11,531 nucleotides of DNA from Candidatus Bathyarchaeota archaeon (GTDB taxonomy: Archaea; Thermoproteota; Bathyarchaeia; RBG-16-48-13; GCA-020355125). The translations under genes were made by a program, and so were the position numbers. This document shows positions 1 through 5,588 of this stretch, piece by piece. Position 1 is the stretch's first letter, and each line of letters begins with the position of its first letter. The notes beneath the pieces were generated by a model. It saw nothing but the letters and a program-made list of their open reading frames with translations. It was not told the origin of the DNA and did no database searches. Location: NCBI GenBank assembly GCA_030670615.1, contig DAOVBJ010000015.1, forward strand, positions 1 to 11,531, given 5' to 3'.

Positions 1-100
1 ATTAATGTGAGTATAGTGTTTGATTGAGTTAGATGCAGGGAGGTTGAGGGTGTAAGGATGGGATACGTTCAAGTGTAACGCTGAGAATGTAATAATTGCT

Positions 101-706
101 TTGAGCGAGAAGTATTTGGTTTTCACTGGAAGGCCCAATGCTGGTAAGAGCAGCATCATCAAGGAAGTCGTAGGCTTAGATGTAGCAACTGGTAAGCGAC
201 CTGGAACAACGCGTCGCATCTCAAAATATCCCTTAAATCACGGTTTAGTCCTCGTCGATATGCCTGGGTTTGGCAGGATGATTGGGGCTTCTAAGCGTCT
301 AGAGAATAGAATAAATGTTCGGATAATTCGGTTCTTTGAGTATAATGCTCAAAACATAGTCTTAGCCGTCCATGTTCTAGACATATCTACATTCTTGGAG
401 GTGACGTGGCGTTTAGAGAAGAAGGGTTTTATTTCAGTGGATGTGGAGATGGTGCAGTTTCTAGAAAAAACACTGAGCAAGTTTCCCTTAGTGGCGGCTA
501 ACAAGATCGATAAAGCAGATGAGAAGAAGATAGACGCCAACCTAAAAGAATACACTCATCGAATAAGCAATGGAAATCCCTCAGCGGTTGCGGGCTACGT
601 GTTCCCAGTGAGCGCAAAGAAAAGAGAAGGATTGGGTGCTTTGAAGAGCGCGATTCACGAAAGGTTGGTGGCTGAGGGATACAGGACGCCATTCAAAATA
701 CAATGA
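101..706 (+). CDS. engB: EngB-type GTP-binding protein (archaeal)
   Basis: A 201-residue TRAFAC-class small GTPase of the EngB/YihA type. All five G motifs are visible: G1 GRPNAGKSS (residues 10-18), the G2 threonine in PGTTRR (34-39), G3 DMPGFG (53-58), G4 NKID (134-137) and G5 SAK (171-173). Length and motif order match archaeal EngB proteins, which have little beyond the G domain. Bacterial EngB assists large-subunit ribosome assembly; a ribosome role here is inferred by family. The start is TTG at 101: the frame is open back to a stop at 53-55 with no ATG, GTG or TTG between, and translation from TTG gives the usual very short lead-in to the P-loop. No Shine-Dalgarno is seen, so the mRNA may be leaderless. 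The first 100 bases show no other gene. It converges on the homocitrate-synthase-like gene. Confidence 0.92.
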   Translation: MSEKYLVFTGRPNAGKSSIIKEVVGLDVATGKRPGTTRRISKYPLNHGLVLVDMPGFGRMIGASKRLENRINVRIIRFFEYNAQNIVLAVHVLDISTFLEVTWRLEKKGFISVDVEMVQFLEKTLSKFPLVAANKIDKADEKKIDANLKEYTHRISNGNPSAVAGYVFPVSAKKREGLGALKSAIHERLVAEGYRTPFKIQ

Positions 707-769
707 ATTTTCAACTCAGTAAACGTTCAAACGTCGATTAGCTAGCTTCACTGGAACAATAATGCACAA

Positions 770-811
770 TAGCGCGCGCGCTAGAATGCTTATTTTCTTA
801 AAGCGCGCTAG
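770..811. terminator. GC-alternating palindrome and possible bidirectional terminator hairpin
   Basis: The spacer between the convergent engB and homocitrate-synthase-like genes contains a perfect 14-bp palindrome, TAGCGCGCGCGCTA (770-783). It is followed at 802-811 by AGCGCGCTAG. The first arm TAGCGCGC (770-777) can pair with GCGCGCTA (803-810), enclosing an AT-rich loop. The symmetry means either strand could fold, which suits a shared terminator, but no long T-run follows directly. The alternating CG tract stands out from its AT-rich surroundings and could instead be a protein-binding site. Confidence 0.4.
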
Positions 812-913
812 TCCATAACTGTGCTTAACGTTGAAACCTTAGCGTTTTATTAGAAGACTTCCTCCTTGATTCCTCTTCGACGTGGTGTAATGAATCTCGT
901 GTGATATGTCTTC

Positions 914-2347
914 TCATTCGACGGGTAAGGTAACTGTTTTGATGAGCATGTCCTTAAATCGGTGTCTAATCTTGTCTACAACCGCATTTCCCTCGAAGTC
1001 GTTGATCCGGCTCAGAAGGATCACATCGACATCGCCGTAGACCTCATCGATTCTCTCCACTTCCTTCCATCGCATCACTTCCTTGAGAAGCTCTGGGGTT
1101 GAGAATTGGGGTTTGAGGGTTAGCATTATGTATGCAAGATCTGAGCCGCGGATGATTCTGTTAATCCTTTCGATAGGGAGATCTATCCCGCTTTTAGCGT
1201 GAATTATATCCTTCACTTCCCAAGGTGACACCTCCCTCTTCCGTAAAGCAGATCTGGCGGCGATGGTATTGGTGATGTCAACGATTTTTTCCTGATGTAG
1301 CTTGTATCCCTCAAATAGCTTTGCAACCACTTGTTTACTCATTAACTGTCCTGCCTCAAAGCGTACTCCATTGATGGCATCGTACTTCAATTTCTTTCGG
1401 GGAATATATCCCGTTGGGTCTTTGACTACTTGTGATTGATGGGTTCCCGCTTTCTCGACGAAGCATTGAGGGGACAAGGGATGAGTTAATGGAATGGGAA
1501 TCCCTGTTTCCTTAATGAAGATGTTGTACAGCCAGCGCATTTTCTCCCGTTTCTCTCCTGAGCTAATGCCGTATAAGTCTTCAAGGTTGGCGACGAATTC
1601 ATAGTGATCCGTTATGCCGTTCCTAGTTCCTAATCCCATGATACTCACGTTTATTTCTTCGACTCCCGGAATCGTCGCTGCCTGTATGGCGTTTCCTAAG
1701 GCGTTGCCGTAGTCGTTATGGAAGTGACATGCAATGGGGATGTCAACCATGGCGCTGACGCTTTTCACAAAGGGAATGCATCGCGTAAGAGAGAGCATGC
1801 CGATGGTGTCGGGAATGCTGATGTGGGTGGCTCCTGCGTCTTGAATCGCGTTTAGGAGGTTGTGTAGGAACTCTTGGGTGTCTTCCTCAGATTTCTCTTC
1901 AGGTAACGCAAATCGTGAAGCATCCTCGACGCTGGCGCGCCTGTATGTAAAACCACAGCTCTTCATGAATTCCAGGGCGCTAACAAATCGCTCAATAATT
2001 ACCTTCCGCTCCATACCGTGGAATTTTTCCCGTCTATGGAGTCCCGTAGGCGCCATGTAAATGGCACAGCCTGTAGCATCGTAGGAGTTTGCTAACTCAA
2101 TGTCCTCCTTCAGAACCCTTGCATGGAGAACCGCTATCGACGCTGTGTAGTTTTGTTCGATCTCAGTTACTGCATCCTTCACGTCTTCTATTCTTCCACC
2201 TCGCGACGGGTACACGATTGGAAACTCTATCCTCGGCGTTCCAACTTCGGCTAACGCCCGTCCTAGAGCTATCCTCGACTCCCGAGTGAAGTAGACGCCG
2301 GGCTGAAGTTCTCCCTCTCTGAGTGTTGTGTCCAGAATGACGACCAT
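914..2347 (-). CDS. Homocitrate synthase-like DRE-TIM metallolyase with C-terminal RAM domain
   Basis: A 477-residue member of the isopropylmalate/homocitrate synthase family (HMGL-like TIM barrel), which condenses acetyl-CoA with a 2-oxoacid. Catalytic and metal-site signatures are DTTLREGE (residues 6-13), the HxHND motif HFHND (208-212), IPDTIG (179-183) and GLGTRNGI (238-245, where most relatives have GIGERNGI or GIGERAGN). NGIT and KAGTH (299-303) look more like homocitrate synthases than isopropylmalate synthases, so a step in the alpha-aminoadipate (LysW) lysine route is favoured; 2-isopropylmalate or citramalate synthesis is not excluded. Residues about 403-477 form a RAM fold (AYIMLTLKP to KTVTLPVE) like the ligand domain of Lrp/AsnC regulators. 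As I recall, crenarchaeal homocitrate synthases carry such a domain in place of the LeuA allosteric domain. The ATG has a weak GAGG upstream. An Lrp regulator lies 203 bp upstream on the same strand. Confidence 0.82.
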   Translation of the reverse strand: MVVILDTTLREGELQPGVYFTRESRIALGRALAEVGTPRIEFPIVYPSRGGRIEDVKDAVTEIEQNYTASIAVLHARVLKEDIELANSYDATGCAIYMAPTGLHRREKFHGMERKVIIERFVSALEFMKSCGFTYRRASVEDASRFALPEEKSEEDTQEFLHNLLNAIQDAGATHISIPDTIGMLSLTRCIPFVKSVSAMVDIPIACHFHNDYGNALGNAIQAATIPGVEEINVSIMGLGTRNGITDHYEFVANLEDLYGISSGEKREKMRWLYNIFIKETGIPIPLTHPLSPQCFVEKAGTHQSQVVKDPTGYIPRKKLKYDAINGVRFEAGQLMSKQVVAKLFEGYKLHQEKIVDITNTIAARSALRKREVSPWEVKDIIHAKSGIDLPIERINRIIRGSDLAYIMLTLKPQFSTPELLKEVMRWKEVERIDEVYGDVDVILLSRINDFEGNAVVDKIRHRFKDMLIKTVTLPVE

Positions 2348-2375
2348 TTAAACGCCTCGCATGTTTTAGTATAAT

Positions 2376-2426
2376 ATTTACGATTACCGTCTATAATACA
2401 CTCATATATTTATATTTATCGTAAAT
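2376..2426 (-). promoter_or_regulatory. Promoter of the homocitrate-synthase-like gene with flanking 9-bp inverted repeat
   Basis: Reading on the minus strand, a TATA-like element TATAAATATATG lies at 2414-2403, placing a start site near 2385 and a 5' leader of about 35-40 nt. A perfect 9-bp inverted repeat brackets it: ATTTACGAT (2376-2384) and ATCGTAAAT (2418-2426). Arm centres are 42 bp apart, about four helical turns, so both arms would lie on the same DNA face. One arm sits just upstream of the TATA element and the other at the predicted start site. This geometry suits an oligomeric Lrp-type regulator, and one is encoded immediately upstream. Binding is inferred, not shown. Confidence 0.5.
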
Positions 2427-2550
2427 TAACTGCGATTATGGGTTAGGCACGCGGAGTGAGGGAGGTAAAAAACGAGTAAGCCACATCATGTGTAGCTTTT
2501 CTATGTCTGTCTCACACAAGAGACGCAAATTGATCGGATATACTTTCTGT

Positions 2551-2982
2551 CTAACTTGCTAGTTTCAGCCAGTCCTTGAGGACGAAAAGGGTATTGGTTT
2601 GTTGAACACCTTTGAGACTCCTGATCTCTTCGATGCTTTTATTTATTGAATTAATGTCTTCTCCAGAAAGGGTGAGGCTGATATCGTAGGAGCCCGCTAC
2701 CTCAAAGAGGGATTCCACACGTCCAATATTAGCGATTTTTTCTGCTATTTGGGACGTTGGAGTGGACGGTGCTACAGAGATGAGAACCAACGCTTTGGGC
2801 CTTTCATCCCGGGCTTCAATGGTGAAGCGTTCAATGATTCCCGATTGAATTAGTTTCTGTATTCTCCGTCTAATGGTCCCTTCTGACAATTCCAAGCTCT
2901 TAGCCATTGTTGTGTAGGACATTCGGGAATCCTTTCGCAGGAGTTCCAGTATCTTCTTGTCAACGTCATCCAATATAATCAT
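2551..2982 (-). CDS. Lrp/AsnC family transcriptional regulator (LysM-like candidate)
   Basis: A 143-residue two-domain Lrp/AsnC regulator of typical family length. Residues about 4-50 are the AsnC-type winged HTH (LDDVDKKILELLRKDSR, then the recognition region SEGTIRRRIQKL). Residues about 64-138 are the RAM domain, with the conserved GSYD turn at 97-100 and the closing strand NTLFVL. Proteins of this family form dimers to octamers and sense amino acids through the RAM domain. The closest type I recall is Sulfolobus LysM, which controls lysine biosynthesis. The neighbouring homocitrate-synthase-like gene makes a lysine role reasonable, but sequence alone does not settle the ligand. It is transcribed from its own TATA box with a nearly leaderless start, and a 13-bp palindrome just upstream of its ATG suggests autoregulation. 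Confidence 0.9.
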   Translation of the reverse strand: MIILDDVDKKILELLRKDSRMSYTTMAKSLELSEGTIRRRIQKLIQSGIIERFTIEARDERPKALVLISVAPSTPTSQIAEKIANIGRVESLFEVAGSYDISLTLSGEDINSINKSIEEIRSLKGVQQTNTLFVLKDWLKLAS

Positions 2983-2983
2983 C

Positions 2984-2996
2984 TAACAAATTGTTA
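2984..2996 (-). promoter_or_regulatory. 13-bp palindrome at the lrp start, candidate autoregulatory operator
   Basis: TAACAAATTGTTA is a perfect palindrome around a central A (arms TAACAA and TTGTTA). It ends one base before the ATG of the Lrp/AsnC gene and covers the predicted start site near 2990. A repressor bound here would block initiation, and Lrp-family proteins often regulate themselves this way. Operator function is inferred from position and symmetry. Confidence 0.45.
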
Positions 2997-3010
2997 ATGG
3001 AGGTTTACAT

Positions 3011-3020
3011 TATTTATAGG
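3011..3020 (-). promoter_or_regulatory. TATA box of the Lrp/AsnC gene
   Basis: CCTATAAATA read on the minus strand. Its centre is about 25 bp from position 2990, which would give a transcript with only a few bases before the ATG at 2982. No Shine-Dalgarno is seen, consistent with leaderless or near-leaderless translation. Confidence 0.55.
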
Positions 3021-3204
3021 TTATCAAGAAGACTTACAGTTCTATGGTAACAACTCACGAGTTTTTTCTGTACGCGAAGTTATCCACTTCAAGAACATGA
3101 CGCAGCATGGTTTACAAAGTAGACGATGTATGTTGCTAGATGGAGGAAATTCATTCGATTATTAGTTATTCCAAATGAAGGTTATTGATTGTACAACCGA
3201 TGCC

Positions 3205-3212
3205 TATATAAG
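3205..3212 (+). promoter_or_regulatory. Candidate TATA box upstream of a Lys-rich small ORF
   Basis: TATATAAG lies about 45 bp before the first possible start (GTG 3251) of a small basic ORF. A start site near 3230-3235 would leave a short leader. It could also serve the PHP gene at 3471 through a long leader. Confidence 0.35.
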
Positions 3213-3250
3213 AGGGGACAGAAACACCATATAAAAATTTAAATCTTCAG

Positions 3251-3340
3251 GTGTGTTTGTTGGGAAAAGATAAAAAACGTCTCATGGAAAGTAAAAAGAA
3301 GAAGAAACATAAGGTCGCAAAGTCTAGAAATCACAGGTAA
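3251..3340 (+). CDS. Candidate 29-residue (or shorter) Lys-rich microprotein
   Basis: An open frame from GTG at 3251 (or TTG 3257/3260, or ATG 3284) to TAA at 3338-3340. From TTG 3260 it reads GKDKKRLMESKKKKKHKV and ends AKSRNHR. About half the residues are Lys, Arg or His, as in tiny ribosomal or nucleic-acid-binding proteins. It does not match the Arg/Trp pattern of eL41 that I know. It follows a plausible TATA box but has no strong Shine-Dalgarno, and an A-rich tract gives Lys-rich frames by chance. It may equally be untranslated leader for the PHP gene. Confidence 0.28.
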   Translation: MCLLGKDKKRLMESKKKKKHKVAKSRNHR

Positions 3341-3470
3341 CAACGGATCTTCCCTCGTTAGCTTACTTCTTTGTAACAATCGACAAGGTGAACGCGGGTT
3401 TTCCTCTTGTTGATAAAGGGTACATGAACCTCCCTTTTGATTATCAACTTCAAGCTGAAGTGCTCATGCC

Positions 3471-4150
3471 ATGCTTGAACTTAAAATTGACCTCCACGTT
3501 CATATAACCATTCCGACTCAATCAGTTCGGTGGAAGAAGTAGTGGACACTGCTAGAACGAAGAAGTTGGATGGAATAGCCATTACAGACCATGACACTAT
3601 GGCTGCGTTGGATGATCCCCTTATAAGCAATCAAGACTTGATAATGATCCCCGGTGTCGAAGTTAAAACATGGGAAGGACACGTCCTGGTTTTAGGGTTG
3701 AAGAAGCCTCCACCGAAAGGGTTTAACGCCATTGAAGTCGCAGAACACGCGAGGAAAAAGGGTGGCGTGGTGATTATTGCTCATCCAAATATTCCATTCC
3801 ACAGTTTTAGCGAGGAGGTTATACGCAGGATAAGGCCTGAAGCCATTGAAACCTACAACGCTATGACCCCTTTTTCTCCGTGGATGATACGGAGAAACGT
3901 AGCACTCGCGAAAAAATTGAGATGTCCTCAAACAGGGGGAAGCGACTCTCACATGAGTCAAACCGTCGGAGACATGTACACCCTTGTTAATGCCGCCTCA
4001 AGAGCCATCGAAGATATCTTAGAGGCCATACGCATTGGTAATGTTAGACCTGCTGGAAGACCTTCTCCACTCTGGGAAGGACCAATCTGGTTAGCAAATC
4101 TAATCCGCCATAGAATACGTAGGCCGGACCATGTTTATAAAAACGTATAA
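3471..4150 (+). CDS. PHP-domain metal-dependent phosphoesterase, N-terminus split by a frameshift
   Basis: The long frame (3530-4150, 206 codons from an internal GTG) carries the PHP metal-site motifs ITDHDT (18-23), PGVE (41-44), AHPN (84-87) and GGSDSH (136-141). It lacks the first motif, HxH. That motif is upstream in another frame: ATG at 3471 reads MLELKIDLHVH up to 3503, then runs into a stop. The main frame read back to 3503 gives YNHSDSISS followed by VEEVV. Joining the two at 3503 makes DLHVHYNHSDSISS, the normal PHP N-terminus, so one base appears to be missing. Members hydrolyse phosphoester bonds (for example TrpH/YciV nucleases); the substrate here is unknown. Without the shift the product lacks two metal ligands. 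The C-terminal tail is rich in Arg and His. Confidence 0.82.
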
Positions 4151-4270
4151 TTATGGATTACGTTTACTCACAGATTGTAGATTTACAGGTACTTCTAACA
4201 GGTTCTGTATACCTCGTAAAGCCCCCGTTTTATGTAGCAGGGAGCGTATAAGATAATCGAGTGAAAAATA

Positions 4271-4278
4271 TTTTTTTT
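4271..4278 (+). terminator. T-tract terminator after the PHP gene
   Basis: Eight T residues on the plus strand about 120 bp after the PHP stop. Archaeal RNA polymerase terminates at such T-runs without needing a hairpin. Confidence 0.4.
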
Positions 4279-4402
4279 GAAATTAACTACCTATAATTGG
4301 AGTGCTCTCAAAATCCTAGCATCGAGAACCCACTTCAAGATCTAGACTTTCAAAGGTTAAAAGAAGTAGTAATGGATCGAATAATAAAAATAGGGGGTCA
4401 TT

Positions 4403-4409
4403 AAAAAAA
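4403..4409 (-). terminator. T-tract terminator after alba
   Basis: A run of seven A on the plus strand, read as seven T on the minus strand, 50 bp beyond the alba stop codon. Confidence 0.45.
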
Positions 4410-4459
4410 TCTTGATATTAACTTTAGATGCCCTTAATGAGCAATTTTTTGGAGGTATC

Positions 4460-4738
4460 TTAGAGTTTTAATGTTATTTCTATGGTTGATACCGCTCGCG
4501 TCCCGCCGACTTCTTGAGGTAATTCCTCGGTTCCTATCGAAATCTTATCCACCGTCAATTCGCTCATGAATCTGCGTCTTGTTACTTCGGCCGTGTCAAC
4601 TGCTGTAGTTATGGCTCTTCCCCTGGCCTTCAACACAACTTCCTTGGCGTCGGGTCTGTTAAGGTGGGTTATGACTGCTAGGACGTAGCTCATTACGGGT
4701 TTTCTTCCAATATAGACAATGTTTTCGTCTTCAGACAT
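4460..4738 (-). CDS. albA: Alba, archaeal DNA/RNA-binding chromatin protein
   Basis: A 92-residue protein that aligns by eye along the whole Alba fold. It has the N-terminal signature NIVYIGRKPVMSYVLA (residues 6-21), the RNA/DNA-contact helix KARGRAITTAVDTAEV (37-52) and the closing strand STIEITLKL (84-92). Basic residues R12 and K13 correspond to the Lys pair whose acetylation modulates DNA binding in Sulfolobus Alba. The protein dimerises, coats DNA and also binds RNA. Residues 71-80 form a hairpin loop that touches the DNA minor groove in relatives; here it is slightly longer and acidic (EELPQEVGGT). The ATG at 4738 is set by a strong GGAGG. It is the last gene of a minus-strand group with eS30 and a broken zinc-ribbon gene. 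Confidence 0.95.
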   Translation of the reverse strand: MSEDENIVYIGRKPVMSYVLAVITHLNRPDAKEVVLKARGRAITTAVDTAEVTRRRFMSELTVDKISIGTEELPQEVGGTRAVSTIEITLKL

Positions 4739-4745
4739 GGTTAGT

Positions 4746-4793
4746 CCTCCTTTTCGGTTTTCTTGTTAATACTGCGCTCTCAAGATAAAAAAC
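4746..4793 (-). promoter_or_regulatory. alba promoter and ribosome-binding site
   Basis: On the minus strand, GGAGG (4750-4746) lies seven bases before the alba ATG, one of the clearest Shine-Dalgarno sites in the window. A TATA-like TTTTTTATC lies at about 4793-4785, giving a start site near 4762 and a short leader. Alba may therefore have its own promoter in addition to any read-through from eS30. Confidence 0.5.
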
Positions 4794-4822
4794 TTGTTGT
4801 TTGTAGACTAGTATTTCCTCAG

Positions 4823-4958
4823 TTAGTTAGCTTCTGTGGGCTTGAATAGTACTTCACATTCATCTCCACAGTCTGAACAAACAGCTTTATGCATCGTTCT
4901 TGACCGGTCAAAGTTTCTATAACCAGTGTTTCTTCGCTTCCTTTCTTTTAGCTGACAT
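4823..4958 (-). pseudogene. Disrupted CxxC zinc-ribbon protein gene
   Basis: The minus-strand frame ending at TAA 4823-4825 contains TMHKAVCSDCGDECEVLFKP. This matches the first half of a small zinc-binding family known to me as MHxAVCSDCGxxCEVPFRPTGDRPVFCxxCF. Here the frame stops at PTEAN, so the second CxxC knuckle is missing. The N-terminal side is also broken: the frame has a stop directly upstream at 4959-4957 and no ATG, GTG or TTG before the Met at 4894. An ATG at 4958 in another frame opens MSAKRKEAKKHWL and then stops. A frameshift near 4940 plus a 3' truncation explains both. The intact frame after the shift reads KRRNTGYRNFDRSR, the expected basic leader. A short real product from Met 4894 (23 residues) cannot be excluded. 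Confidence 0.6.
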
Positions 4959-5060
4959 CAGTCCTGCTTTTTTTAGGTAAAAGCTGATGTATGAACTTCG
5001 AAGCATAACGCTTTATAAAATATGTTCTTTCTTATGTCCAATTCTCCAAGTTTACGTCTT

Positions 5061-5246
5061 TTACCTTCGTCTCCGCCGTCTTCTCCTGCCTCTCCCAAAG
5101 GGATTTTGATCATTCTTGAGCATTTTCTTATATTTTTGATTGTTCTTTCTTCGTGGACCTGTGGTCTTCTTATTCGTGTCTGAAACAACTTTTGGTGTTT
5201 GGTTTCGAACCTTTCCAGCCTTAGTTAACGAGCCATGTGTTGGCAT
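5061..5246 (-). CDS. rps30e: 30S ribosomal protein eS30
   Basis: A 61-residue basic protein. The first 20 residues, MPTHGSLTKA then GKVRNQTPKV, are the highly conserved eS30 N-terminus, and PRRKNNQKYKK (31-41) matches the basic core that follows. The protein is part of the small ribosomal subunit near the decoding region. The C-terminus is unusual: after NPFGRG it ends in eight consecutive arginines coded by a mix of AGA, AGG, CGG and CGA, so it is not a simple codon-repeat slip. A longer frame (4973-5188) overlaps it on the same strand but has no family signature. The ATG at 5246 is preceded by a strong Shine-Dalgarno. Downstream on the same strand are the disrupted zinc-ribbon gene and alba. 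Confidence 0.95.
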   Translation of the reverse strand: MPTHGSLTKAGKVRNQTPKVVSDTNKKTTGPRRKNNQKYKKMLKNDQNPFGRGRRRRRRRR

Positions 5247-5251
5247 GCTAC

Positions 5252-5260
5252 ATCATCTCC
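5252..5260 (-). promoter_or_regulatory. Shine-Dalgarno of eS30
   Basis: GGAGATGAT on the minus strand differs by one base from the full anti-16S complement GGAGGTGAT. It sits five bases before the ATG at 5246, which fixes the eS30 start. A possible TATA element (ACTAAAAATTC) lies further upstream at about 5325-5314. Confidence 0.6.
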
Positions 5261-5281
5261 TTTTTCACTATCGGATCGTCA

Positions 5282-5443
5282 GTGACGACCTCAACCTGTA
5301 ACGTTTGCAGTAAAGCAAGAATTTTTAGTCAGACTCAAGACCTCTATGGGACTTGGAAGTCCAACTATTCGAACTTAAAGCTGCATGCATTACACGCTTT
5401 AGCGATCCACATTCTCATGAGTCCTTTTAAAGGTTCTTACTAG
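5282..5443 (+). CDS. Possible 53-residue CxxC/His-rich protein
   Basis: From GTG 5282 (the frame can extend to GTG 5237) to TAG 5443. It carries CNVC near the N-terminus (TCNVCSKARIF), an aromatic middle (QDLYGTWKSNYSNLKL) and a spaced histidine cluster, HALHALAIH. CxxC plus downstream His could form a zinc site. Against it: no Shine-Dalgarno, only 35 bp from the divergent eS30 start, and the frame lies across the probable eS30 promoter. I do not recognise a family. Confidence 0.25.
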   Translation: MTTSTCNVCSKARIFSQTQDLYGTWKSNYSNLKLHALHALAIHILMSPFKGSY

Positions 5444-5588
5444 CTAGATCTTTCTTCAGGAAGAACGAAATCCTTCATTCAAAGCGAAGAAGACTCACAC
5501 TTCTATATCATCATAAGTTTTTTCTCTTCTAAATCTGCTTCAATAGGAGAATTTCAACCACTTGTACCCGACGTTCATCGCTAATTTA

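Larger units (their letters stand above)
2983..3470. other. Intergenic region between divergent lrp and PHP genes
   Basis: This 488-bp gap holds the lrp promoter and operator (2984-3020), a plus-strand TATA-like box TATATAAG (3205-3212) and a Lys-rich 29-codon ORF (3251-3340, listed separately). Another plus-strand frame stays open from about 3326 to 3509 and overlaps the PHP start, but it has no clear start or recognisable motif. No tRNA or repeat is seen. Confidence 0.5.
4151..4459. other. Intergenic region between convergent PHP and alba genes
   Basis: This 309-bp gap holds T-tracts for both flanking genes (4271-4278 on plus, 4403-4409 on minus). A 35-codon plus frame from TTG 4297 to TAA 4404 reads protein-like near its end (PLQDLDFQRLKEVV) but has no start signal and no recognised relative. 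It is probably chance or a gene remnant. No RNA gene is recognisable. Confidence 0.4.

Noticed and set aside
1860..2289. Plus-strand frames opposite the homocitrate-synthase-like gene
   Set aside because: They are antisense shadows of a gene with clear catalytic motifs.
3498..3506. Programmed -1 frameshift in the PHP gene
   Set aside because: No slippery heptamer is present, and PHP proteins are not known to use recoding; a deletion or sequence error is simpler.
4297..4404. 35-codon plus-strand frame between PHP and alba
   Set aside because: A stop lies immediately before a TTG start, and there is no ribosome-binding site and no recognised homologue; reported only within the intergenic note.
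4973..5188. 71-codon minus-strand frame longer than eS30
   Set aside because: It overlaps eS30, which has an unmistakable N-terminal signature and a strong Shine-Dalgarno. The alternative frame shows no motif.
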